Below, piece after piece: positions 1 through 5,613 of a stretch of DNA of 6,553 nucleotides. The translations under genes were made by a program, and so were the position numbers. Location of the stretch: the NCBI GenBank assembly GCA_903927495.1, contig CAIYNH010000208.1, positions 1-6,553 on the forward strand. The letters are read 5' to 3'. How positions within the stretch are numbered: the stretch's first letter is position 1; the number at the start of each line of letters is the position of its first letter. This stretch comes from an uncultured beta proteobacterium. Lineage in GTDB: Bacteria; Pseudomonadota; Gammaproteobacteria; Burkholderiales; Burkholderiaceae_C. The notes beneath the pieces were generated by a model that was not told the origin of the DNA, made no database searches, and was given only the letters and a program-made list of their open reading frames with translations.

Positions 1-52
1 CTTTAAAACGATAGAGTGTCAAATTATGGACATTGCTGACGATATAACGTAT

Positions 53-799
53 TCAACCTACGATTTGGAAGACGCATTCAAGGCCGGTTTTATTTCCCCA
101 ATAGATATGCTTGTTCAAGTTTTTTATTACCCATTGCGGGTTATACAGTGCTTGAAAACAGACCAATTCGCAGTTTGCGTTTTCTCTGTTTTCGCCGACC
201 CATTCAAAGCCAGATTGATTCAAATGCTTACGAAGCTCGGAGATATTGGAGCTTTGTTGCGCATGAATTCCAAGCACGGTGCCGCGTCTGCAACAACGTG
301 AGAGCGCTTTGATTTTCCACAGGGATGCGTCATCGGTGTGCGTTGTTGACTGGGTTATTTCAATGGCATCGGCTTCAAAACGTTGTTGACGCAGAAGATT
401 AAGTGAGGGGCCCACGCACAATGTCAGCGTGACCTGTCCTTGATCGAGTAAAAAACGGTGAAAACCAGGCAATAGACCATACCAAAGCTGAGCAAGAGCC
501 TGAACCAATGGTGCCATGAATGGGTGATGGACAGCCACCTTGGATAAGTCCGTTCCCGCCAACGAATCTGGCGCGAAGGCCAGGTAATGCAACATGCGTG
601 AACGCCGTGGATCTTGACGCCAAGCGTGCCAGGTTCTAAAAAATCTAAACCCATGGTCAAAACTGGTATCCAGTACCCGCCAACTTGGTAGGTTTTGCCA
701 GGAGTAATTAGGGGAGTCGTCGGCTTGGTCTGCACCAGCCAACAGAACCGGTATCAAGATTATCTTAGGGTTTTGGAGGTACAAAGCCTTGGGCTTCAT
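53..799 (-). CDS. MnmC N-terminal (MnmD-like) domain homologue, probably catalytically dead
   Basis: Intact MnmC proteins modify the wobble uridine of tRNA: the N-terminal domain is the SAM-dependent methyltransferase and the C-terminal domain the FAD oxidoreductase. From the Met at 799 this product has 248 residues and aligns by eye with the N-terminal domain only: [11 protein letters not shown] (about 37-47), [31 protein letters not shown] (about 109-130, split here only by reading), RFEADAI and a closing NPQW. The SAM loop, usually ETGFGxGxNF, reads [10 protein letters not shown]. The catalytic stretch, usually DGFxPxxNPxxW, reads [14 protein letters not shown]. No FAD motif follows before the stop or in the 52 bp to the edge. 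The frame is nonetheless open throughout, so this is either a pseudoenzyme or an early pseudogene. The start is uncertain: ATG 799 overlaps yggX by 35 bp, while TTG 757 lies just after the yggX stop; neither has a strong ribosome site. The homology is a recognition from memory. Confidence 0.6.
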   Translation of the reverse strand: MKPKALYLQNPKIILIPVLLAGADQADDSPNYSWQNLPSWRVLDTSFDHGFRFFRTWHAWRQDPRRSRMLHYLAFAPDSLAGTDLSKVAVHHPFMAPLVQALAQLWYGLLPGFHRFLLDQGQVTLTLCVGPSLNLLRQQRFEADAIEITQSTTHTDDASLWKIKALSRCCRRGTVLGIHAQQSSNISELRKHLNQSGFEWVGENRENANCELVCFQALYNPQWVIKNLNKHIYWGNKTGLECVFQIVG

Positions 800-1037
800 C
801 GGCGCCAGCACCAAAAAAATGGTTTTCCATTTGTCGAGCAAGGTACTGACGGGCGCGTAAATCAGCCAAATTCAGACGATTTTCGTTAACCAGCATGGTT
901 TGATGTTTGAGCCAGGCGGCCCAAGCCTCTTTACTGACATTGGCCCAAATTCTTTTGCCGAGTTCGCCGGGGTAGGGCGCAAAATCCAGACCTTCCGCCT
1001 CCATGCCCAATTTGATGCAATTCACAGTACGTGCCAT
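765..1037 (-). CDS. yggX: Probable Fe(2+)-trafficking / oxidative damage protection protein, YggX family
   Basis: This 90-residue protein has the family's usual length and sequence. It opens [11 protein letters not shown] with the conserved Cys7, followed by [33 protein letters not shown] and [12 protein letters not shown]. YggX proteins are small and cytosolic; they help protect iron-sulfur enzymes from oxidants and are linked to iron handling, although the molecular mechanism is debated. The ATG is preceded by AAGG with six bases between, a reasonable ribosome site. The gene is divergent from the small cysteine protein gene across an 85-bp gap and runs directly into the MnmC-like gene, so those two are probably co-transcribed. 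A link to the [4Fe-4S] fumarase elsewhere in the window is plausible physiologically but is only an inference. Confidence 0.93.
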   Translation of the reverse strand: MARTVNCIKLGMEAEGLDFAPYPGELGKRIWANVSKEAWAAWLKHQTMLVNENRLNLADLRARQYLARQMENHFFGAGADEAQGFVPPKP

Positions 1038-1108
1038 GGTTTACCTTTTTGACGTGACTTAAAAAGGGAGAACTTTAGCAAGTTTTTCCAACAAGCGGTC
1101 GACTGCGG

Positions 1109-1114
1109 TAAAAT
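1109..1114 (+). promoter_or_regulatory. Candidate -10 element placing transcription start at or next to the ATG
   Basis: TAAAAT (five of six matches to TATAAT) ends eight bases before the ATG at 1123. A normal -10 to start-site distance would begin the transcript at about 1121-1123, giving a leaderless or nearly leaderless mRNA. The -35 is poor (TTCCAA-like about 17 bp upstream). No purine-rich ribosome site lies between the -10 and the ATG, which fits a leaderless message. Confidence 0.45.
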
Positions 1115-1122
1115 CAGACCCT

Positions 1123-1353
1123 ATGGCAAAAGCAGATACCAAAACCAAAATCGTGGCCGACGGCCTGCGTTATAAATCCAAGGTCTCGGGTTCGCCGTTT
1201 ACGGCGGCGACATCCTTTGGTGCAGCGACTATGTCGTGCTTTTTATGCGGCAAACACCGTGCTCGATCCCAAATGATCTCAAAAAAGATCCTTGGTAAAT
1301 CGCAGGCTGTGTGTTCACCGTCATGTAAGGCACTTGACGAAGCCAACAGGTAG
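1123..1353 (+). CDS. Small conserved-looking protein with CxxC / CxxxC cysteine pairs (possible zinc ribbon)
   Basis: I do not recognise this 76-residue protein. The N-terminal half is basic and Ser/Thr/Ala-rich (MAKADTKTKIVADGLRYKSK). The second half carries Cys39-x-x-Cys42 (CFLCGKHR) and Cys64-xxx-Cys68 (VCSPSCK), 22 residues apart, an arrangement able to bind one zinc ion. No signal peptide or membrane segment is visible, so it should be cytosolic. It ends three bases before dsbB on the same strand, which argues for an operon. That is suggestive because DsbB is a cysteine redox protein, but direct involvement in disulfide chemistry is not shown. An internal ATG at 1231 would keep only the cysteine half; the start at 1123 is preferred because a -10-like element sits exactly upstream. 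Reality of the gene is supported by the ordered cysteines and tight spacing. Confidence 0.7.
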   Translation: MAKADTKTKIVADGLRYKSKVSGSPFTAATSFGAATMSCFLCGKHRARSQMISKKILGKSQAVCSPSCKALDEANR

Positions 1354-1356
1354 CGA

Positions 1357-1878
1357 ATGCTGAAAGTTTTTTTTGACACATTGGACAACGCGCCCCGGCG
1401 CGTTTTTGCATTATTGAGCCTGGGCTGTTTTAGCATGCTCGGGTTTGGTTTGTATTTGCAGCACAGCTTGGGACTTGAACCCTGCCCGATGTGCATTGTT
1501 CAGCGGTATGCTCTTTTTTCTGTAGCTGTAATCGCTGGACTGACGGGGGCTAGCGGCAAAAAAATGGCCCATATATTGGGCGCTTTTGGGTTGCTTTTGA
1601 TGTCAGGTTTTGGTGCATTTGTAGCGGCCCGACAGAGCTGGTTGCAATGGTATCCACCGCAGGTCTCCTCATGCGGACGAGATTTCTACGGCATGATCGA
1701 AAATTTTCCGCTGAACCGGGCTATTCCCATGATTTTCAAAGGCAGTGGTGATTGCTCGGCTATTGACTGGACATTTCTTGGGGGGTCCATTGCCAATTGG
1801 TCTTTTCTTTGCTTCACGCTATTTTTTTTACTGGCCATAGTGCTCATTTGGCGCAAGACCCTGCATGGTTCTAGTTGA
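1357..1878 (+). CDS. dsbB: Disulfide bond formation protein B
   Basis: DsbB is an inner-membrane quinone reductase that reoxidises periplasmic DsbA and passes the electrons to ubiquinone or menaquinone. The 173-residue product has the family length and four hydrophobic segments at about 16-34, 51-66, 71-91 and 146-165. The first redox pair is Cys43-Pro-Met-Cys46, followed by the conserved Arg50 of the quinone-proximal segment (CIVQRYAL). The second pair is Cys106 (SSCGRD) and Cys133 (GSGDCS) in the second periplasmic loop. The gene begins three bases after the small cysteine protein gene, with only a weak AGG ribosome site, so translational coupling is likely. No dsbA is present in the window. 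A terminator-like hairpin lies within codons 11-17. The stop is only seven bases from the convergent ppk2 stop. Confidence 0.96.
   Translation: MLKVFFDTLDNAPRRVFALLSLGCFSMLGFGLYLQHSLGLEPCPMCIVQRYALFSVAVIAGLTGASGKKMAHILGAFGLLLMSGFGAFVAARQSWLQWYPPQVSSCGRDFYGMIENFPLNRAIPMIFKGSGDCSAIDWTFLGGSIANWSFLCFTLFFLLAIVLIWRKTLHGSS
1387..1407 (+). terminator. Terminator-like hairpin plus T-run inside the 5' end of dsbB (possible attenuator)
   Basis: AACGCGCC at 1387-1394 and GGCGCGTT at 1397-1404 are perfect inverted repeats. They would fold as a seven-pair G+C-rich stem with a CCCG loop, and five T residues (1403-1407) overlap and follow the right arm. This is the textbook shape of an intrinsic terminator, but it lies about 30 bases into dsbB and encodes NAPRRVF. 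It may be a coding coincidence, since translation would normally mask it, or a device that stops untranslated dsbB transcripts. Confidence 0.3.
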
Positions 1879-1885
1879 TGGAGCT

Positions 1886-3073
1886 TTACATCAGCCCACT
1901 GGTGGGCCGCTCACCGCGTTCATAAACCACATGTGCACGACCAACCAGTAAGGTGTCGAGCGTGCCGATATTTCCTAAATCTTTATTGCTATATGGCAAT
2001 TTGTGCAAAACGTAGCGCATAGCATTCAAGCGGGCGCGTTTCTTGCAATCGGATTTGATCACTGTCCAGGGGGCATCAGCAGTGTCAGTTTCGAAAAACA
2101 TGGCTTCCTTGGCCTTGGTGTAATCGTCCCATTTGTCCAGCGAAGCCAAGTCGATTGGACTGAGTTTCCACTGTTTTAGTGGATGTAATTCGCGTTCTTT
2201 GAAACGGCGGCGCTGCTCTTTGAGGCTGACTGAAAACCAGAATTTGATTAAATACACCCCACTCTGAACCAATTGGCGCTCAAACAGCGGTGCTTGGTGA
2301 ATAAACTGCTGGTATTGCGCTTCCGTACAGAAGTCCATCACACGTTCCACACCCGCCCGGTTGTACCAGGACCTGTCGAACATCACGATTTCTCCGGCTG
2401 TCGGCAAATGCTGTACATAACGCTGAAAGTACCATTGCCCCAGTTCGGTTGCTGTTGGCTTCTCCAGTGCTACCAAACGGGCCCCACGCGGATTCAAATG
2501 TTCCATGAAGCGCTTGATAGCGCCACCTTTACCGGCTGCATCACGTCCCTCAAAAAGAATAATGACGCGTTGACCGGTTTCTTTAGCCCAACTTTGCAGT
2601 TTCAGCAATTCAACTTGTAATTTGTACTTTTGGGATTCATAACGACTGCGTGACAGTAGGTTTTTATATGGGTAGCCGCCGGTTCGCCAGTCGCTGGAGA
2701 GTTCATCATCCGGTTTGCTCACGGGAACAGCAAGTTCATTTTTGTCCATCAACATTTGCCGTATGGCTGCAATATCGTCAGGTGAACTACCTTCCAGCAA
2801 TGTCTTGAGTGCATCGGCCTTGTCTGCGGTACTCGTCAAAATATGCTTGAGTGCACTGTTTTGGGCATCTTGCGCTGCATCCAAATTGTTCGCTATTACC
2901 TTTTTCGCAACACCTGCACGTGTTCTTGCACCGCTGGTATCACCTCGGGTTGCGCGGCGAACGCTCGCTGCTCTGGTTTTTACCAGCGGCTTGGTGGGTG
3001 AAAGCAAACTCGATTTATTGACCGGCACAACCTGAGTAGACACCGATTCCGTTGTTTCTTTTTGATTATTCAC
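1886..3073 (-). CDS. ppk2: Polyphosphate kinase 2, class I-like, with long basic N-terminal extension
   Basis: PPK2 enzymes transfer phosphate between inorganic polyphosphate and nucleotides; class I members mainly interconvert nucleoside diphosphates and triphosphates. The 395-residue product has a single kinase core at about 128-362. It contains the class signature DWRTGGYPYKN (128-138), Walker A FEGRDAAGKGG (174-184, Lys182), EKPTATELGQWYFQRY, Walker B IVMFDRSWYNRAGVE (Asp233), and the lid region with RRRFKERE and LSPIDLASLDKWDDY. Residues 1-125 lie outside the core: a Ser/Thr/Lys/Arg-rich, probably disordered stretch (about 1-60) followed by a likely helical part (about 62-112). The start is GTG, supported by AGGAG six bases upstream. 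It converges with dsbB. The symbol is the family name; the nucleotide preference cannot be read from sequence alone. Confidence 0.93.
   Translation of the reverse strand: MNNQKETTESVSTQVVPVNKSSLLSPTKPLVKTRAASVRRATRGDTSGARTRAGVAKKVIANNLDAAQDAQNSALKHILTSTADKADALKTLLEGSSPDDIAAIRQMLMDKNELAVPVSKPDDELSSDWRTGGYPYKNLLSRSRYESQKYKLQVELLKLQSWAKETGQRVIILFEGRDAAGKGGAIKRFMEHLNPRGARLVALEKPTATELGQWYFQRYVQHLPTAGEIVMFDRSWYNRAGVERVMDFCTEAQYQQFIHQAPLFERQLVQSGVYLIKFWFSVSLKEQRRRFKERELHPLKQWKLSPIDLASLDKWDDYTKAKEAMFFETDTADAPWTVIKSDCKKRARLNAMRYVLHKLPYSNKDLGNIGTLDTLLVGRAHVVYERGERPTSGLM
1894..1907. repeat. Short perfect inverted repeat at the dsbB/ppk2 convergent junction
   Basis: GCCCAC and GTGGGC flank a two-base centre and could form a tight stem with a CTGG loop in either transcript. 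It lies in the last codons of ppk2 and 16 bases past the dsbB stop. No T-run follows on either strand, so it is not a classical terminator, but it is the only stem-loop at a junction where the two stops are seven bases apart. Confidence 0.35.
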
Positions 3074-3079
3074 GGTCTG

Positions 3080-3084
3080 CTCCT
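3080..3084 (-). promoter_or_regulatory. Shine-Dalgarno site deciding the GTG start of ppk2
   Basis: On the minus strand AGGAG sits six bases before GTG (3071-3073). This strong site supports the non-ATG start and therefore the full N-terminal extension of PPK2. Confidence 0.75.
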
Positions 3085-3090
3085 AGAGTC

Positions 3091-3115
3091 GATAGACAGG
3101 CATTGTCTGCCTATC
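3091..3115. repeat. 25-bp imperfect inverted repeat just upstream of the ppk2 ribosome site
   Basis: On the minus strand the arms are GATAGGCAGACA and TGCCTGTCTATC around a single central base. Ten of twelve positions are Watson-Crick pairs and one more is a G-T pair. It ends six bases before the AGGAG of ppk2. No T-run follows on either strand, so an operator or a 5'-UTR structure is more likely than a terminator. It does not resemble a PhoB box (CTGTCAT direct repeats). Confidence 0.5.
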
Positions 3116-3125
3116 AAAACATATG

Positions 3126-3137
3126 TTGCTTGAGCAA
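3126..3137. repeat. Second short inverted repeat in the ppk2 upstream gap
   Basis: TTGCT and AGCAA arms with a two-base centre lie ten bases beyond the 25-bp dyad, directly beside a TTGACC (3138-3143, minus) that resembles a -35. I could not find a well-spaced -10 for it, so no promoter is called. Confidence 0.3.
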
Positions 3138-3178
3138 GGTCAAATGAGCAGAACTTTTTGCGGTCAACGGATCAAATC

Positions 3179-3880
3179 TCAAACAGGTAACTGATCGAAG
3201 GTTTCATAGGTTTTCTTCAACCAGTTTTTTACCCGTTGGCGTTCCAGCATGCCCAGTGCATCGGCTTCTGAGCGGTTGTGAATAGCGGCCCAGAAGCTGG
3301 CGTTTTGTCGATCAATTTTTCGCATGCTGGCTTCATGCAGTTGTGCCAAGCTCACCACTTTGGCACCTATGGCAAGTGCCTTTTCCATGGGCTTTGAGTT
3401 TTCCAGTTCCGAAAAATCAGAGCCACGGCCAAGATTTTTTAGAATCAGGTAATTCGGCCCTGCGCCATACGATTCGATCAGACGATCTAGCAGTTCGACC
3501 GAATCTTTTCCTGCATCCGCTACATGCCAGAAATTCACAGCAATACCCATATCCGAGAGCAGCGTCAATAGGTCTGAATCTTTGATCCAGCGCGCCAAAG
3601 GTGCGGCAGTTTGAGCCGCCAGGTCAACGATTACACGGGGAACATCTCCCTCTGCGATGTTTTCAAAAACGCTTACCACCTGGTCCAAACCTTCGTAACT
3701 GTCCACCAGTACTGGTGACGCATAGTCGGCATAGAAACGGGTAAATGAGGTGTGTGAGCGATCGGTATCAAAGCCCATGAAAGGCAGATCCTTGTCAATA
3801 AGGTATTGGGCCAGCACACGTGCAACCACGGATTTGCCGACACCGCCTTTTTCGCCGCCGATGAAATTTAGAGAGCTCAT
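3179..3880 (-). CDS. Orphan ParA/MinD-like P-loop ATPase (MobD-like), function unknown
   Basis: The 233-residue product belongs to the deviant Walker A ATPases. Residues 8-17 read GGEKGGVGKS, with signature Lys11 and P-loop Lys16. A switch I-like FDTDRSHTSF occupies 37-46, and VIVDLAAQT (83-91, Asp86) fits the switch II/Walker B strand. Family members dimerise with ATP and position plasmids, chromosomes, proteins or complexes in the cell. FDTDR and VDLAAQ differ from the DLDPQ and D-x-P forms of chromosomal ParA and recall the MobD-like annotations of some plasmid proteins. No ParB, parS-like repeat, MinE or flagellar partner is nearby. The start is the ATG at 3880, preceded by AGGAA with five bases between; a longer frame to 3952 lacks such support and would put 24 unrelated residues before the P-loop. 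The gene lies 93 bp after argA and 105 bp before ppk2, same strand. Confidence 0.85.
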   Translation of the reverse strand: MSSLNFIGGEKGGVGKSVVARVLAQYLIDKDLPFMGFDTDRSHTSFTRFYADYASPVLVDSYEGLDQVVSVFENIAEGDVPRVIVDLAAQTAAPLARWIKDSDLLTLLSDMGIAVNFWHVADAGKDSVELLDRLIESYGAGPNYLILKNLGRGSDFSELENSKPMEKALAIGAKVVSLAQLHEASMRKIDRQNASFWAAIHNRSEADALGMLERQRVKNWLKKTYETFDQLPV

Positions 3881-3973
3881 AAGTATTCCTGTGAAGTTGA
3901 AGAGTTGAAGCGCATGGGCTTGCATTGCCAAGAGAGCAAGAGTCGTGCTCAAAACCAGTGTGGATCGACAAAT

Positions 3974-5323
3974 TTAGTTTAATTTTTTAACCAATACCTG
4001 GCTTTTGCGGTCCCAGTTGTACTTTCGCTTGCGCGCCTCTGGTAACCAATCGGGATCCACCTGCACAAAACCGCGCTTAAGGAACCAGTGCATTGTGCGG
4101 GTGGTGAGTACAAAAATGCTCTCCAGTCCGGCTGCTTTGGCGCGCTGCTCAATGCGTTTGAGCACCCGTTCCCCATCCCCTTGACCCTGTACTTGGGGTG
4201 ACACCGTGAGTGCCGCCATTTCGGCAGTGCGCGCTTCAGGGTAGGTGTAAAGCGCTGCACAGGCAAAAATCACACCGTCGTGCTCGATCACGGTGTAGTA
4301 GCCCACATCGCGCTCAATTTCGGTGCGGCCGCGTTTGACCAGCGTGCCATCTTTCTCAAACGGTTCAATCAACTGCAGAATGCCACCCACGTCGTCAACC
4401 GATGCTTCGCGCAAACTTTCCAGTTTTTCATCGACCACCATGGTGCCAATCCCGTCATGCACATACACCTCCAACAAAATTGAGCCGTCAACTGCATACG
4501 GAATGATGTGGCTTCGCTCCACGCCAGCCTTGCAGGCCTGGACGCAATGTTGCAAATAAAAAGCGGTGTCGCTGGGGGTGTTGGCATTGGGCAATTCGGC
4601 CAGCAGCTTCTCGGCGGCAGCGAGTGGCAGTTCTGTATCAATCGGATTGTCCTCACTGACGGGTTGATCAACATGGGTGGCAATGCCGGCCACTTCGGTA
4701 ACGAAAATCAACTTGTCGGCCTGCAATGCAGTGGCAACAGAGGTTGCCACTTCTTCCATGGTCAGGTTAAATGCCTCGCCGGTGGGGGAGAAGCCAAAGG
4801 GGGACATCAGTACCAGAGCCCCCATGTCAAGCGAACGCATGATGCCTGCGGTGTCGATCTTGCGCACCACACCAGAGTGTTGAAAATCGATCCCATCAAC
4901 AATGCCTACAGGTCGGGCAGTAAGGAAGTTTCCCGAAATTACCCTCACTGTGGCACCGGCCATTGGGGTGTTCGGCAAACCTTGGCTAAACGCAGCTTCA
5001 ATTTCGTAGCGCAATTGGCCAGCGGCTTCTTGAGCGCAATCCAGCGCGACTTCATCCGTGATGCGAATGCCTTTGAAATAGCGAGGTAAGTGGCCCTTGG
5101 CCTTGAGTTGCTCGTTTACCTGTGGGCGAAAACCATGCACCAGCACCAACTTCACCCCCATGCTTTGGATTAAGGCCAGATCTTGTGCCAAGTTTGGCAG
5201 TTTGCCTGCGGCAATTGCTTCACCGCACACGCCAACCACAAAGGTCTGATTGCGAAACTTGTGAATGTAGGGCGCGACCGATCGAAACCAAGGTACAAAG
5301 GTGAAGTTAAAGACGGATGGCAT
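3974..5323 (-). CDS. argA: Amino-acid N-acetyltransferase (N-acetylglutamate synthase)
   Basis: ArgA makes N-acetylglutamate from glutamate and acetyl-CoA, the first step of arginine biosynthesis, and is normally feedback-inhibited by arginine. The 449-residue protein has the two-domain form. The amino-acid-kinase-like domain spans about 20-290: FRNQTFVVGVCGEAI, LVLVHGFRPQVN, GIRITDE, GVVRKIDTAGI, VLMSPFGFSPTGEAFNL and KLIFVTEVAGI. The GNAT acetyltransferase domain spans about 302-445; its acetyl-CoA loop is VSPQVQGQGDGERVL (375-389), with the LKRGF motif near 415. The opening FNFTFVPWFRSVAPYIHKFR is typical of betaproteobacterial ArgA. The ATG at 5323 is chosen over an in-frame TTG at 5383 because the candidate promoter would start transcription inside the longer frame. 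The leader has no clear Shine-Dalgarno sequence. Confidence 0.96.
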   Translation of the reverse strand: MPSVFNFTFVPWFRSVAPYIHKFRNQTFVVGVCGEAIAAGKLPNLAQDLALIQSMGVKLVLVHGFRPQVNEQLKAKGHLPRYFKGIRITDEVALDCAQEAAGQLRYEIEAAFSQGLPNTPMAGATVRVISGNFLTARPVGIVDGIDFQHSGVVRKIDTAGIMRSLDMGALVLMSPFGFSPTGEAFNLTMEEVATSVATALQADKLIFVTEVAGIATHVDQPVSEDNPIDTELPLAAAEKLLAELPNANTPSDTAFYLQHCVQACKAGVERSHIIPYAVDGSILLEVYVHDGIGTMVVDEKLESLREASVDDVGGILQLIEPFEKDGTLVKRGRTEIERDVGYYTVIEHDGVIFACAALYTYPEARTAEMAALTVSPQVQGQGDGERVLKRIEQRAKAAGLESIFVLTTRTMHWFLKRGFVQVDPDWLPEARKRKYNWDRKSQVLVKKLN

Positions 5324-5363
5324 GGCAGGGCGCTGGTTTTTTGCAGGAAGTTGGTATGCGAAA

Positions 5364-5391
5364 AGTGTAGCAGCCAAGTCCAAATTGTCAT
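5364..5391 (-). promoter_or_regulatory. Sigma-70-type promoter for argA
   Basis: On the minus strand, ATGACA (5386-5391, five of six to the -35 consensus) and TACACT (5364-5369, four of six to the -10) are separated by 16 bp. Transcription would start near 5357, giving a leader of about 34 bases before the ATG at 5323. I see no certain ARG box. Confidence 0.55.
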
Positions 5392-5613
5392 TTAGGTCGC
5401 TTCAGTTATCAAACATCCGGGAAATTGAACGACTTGCATCCCCCGGGGAAGTTCAGCTGCCGTCATGAAAGCTGATCGATCCCTCTCTAGACAACCGAAG
5501 ATGCCGAAGTGGGATCGAAAATGGCAGATCTGAACGTTTTCCTGTGCTCTCAAAATACTGAAAAAATAGCTCAAAAGACCGTGGAGTAGGCGTAGCCTGC
5601 TATGTATTTTGAT
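5392..5613. other. Intergenic stretch upstream of the argA promoter
   Basis: No gene is supported here. The one open minus-strand frame (5392-5574, 60 codons) starts with TTG, has no ribosome site and stops at the argA -35. The stretch holds an inverted repeat (5476-5518), a CCCCGGGG core flanked by GAAC/GTTC (5427-5454), and a weak AGGC/GCCT stem (5588-5598) just past the fumarase stop with no adjacent T-run. The fumarase terminator is therefore not obvious. Confidence 0.5.
5476..5518. repeat. Perfect 8-bp inverted repeat enclosing two CTTCGG copies
   Basis: TCGATCCC (5476-5483) and GGGATCGA (5511-5518) are perfect inverted repeats separated by 27 bases. On the minus strand the interior carries CTTCGG-CAT-CTTCGG, a nine-base-period direct repeat whose unit matches the stable C(UUCG)G tetraloop, although the bases next to each copy do not pair. 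It may be an operator, a structured RNA or chance. Confidence 0.4.

Noticed and set aside
26..301. Plus-strand open frame of 91 codons at the left edge
   Set aside because: It lies wholly opposite the MnmC-like gene, shows no recognisable motif and has no ribosome site; it is best read as a complementary-strand shadow.
1269..1295. Stem with GATCT/AGATC and outer CCAA/TTGG inside the small cysteine protein gene
   Set aside because: Short, A+T-rich and interrupted; without conservation data it cannot be called an antiterminator partner of the dsbB hairpin.
3117..3143. Promoter for ppk2 using TTGACC at 3138-3143
   Set aside because: No acceptable -10 at 16-18 bp; TATGTT lies only 14 bp away.
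3881..3952. Upstream extension of the ParA-like frame
   Set aside because: The added 24 residues precede a P-loop that normally sits at the N-terminus, and AGGAA is correctly spaced for the ATG at 3880.
4508..5089. Plus-strand open frame of 193 codons opposite argA
   Set aside because: It is antisense to strongly conserved argA codons, and its Gly/His-rich product looks like a reverse-frame artefact.
5324..5383. Upstream TTG start for argA
   Set aside because: The extension is not typical of ArgA and overlaps the candidate promoter.
5392..5574. Minus-strand 60-codon frame in the argA-fumarase gap
   Set aside because: TTG start, no ribosome site, no recognisable domain, and it ends at the argA -35. 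I also considered a remnant of a mobile element but could identify no transposase motif or terminal repeats.
5588..5598. AGGC/GCCT stem just past the fumarase stop as a terminator
   Set aside because: Only four pairs and no T-run directly after it on the minus strand.
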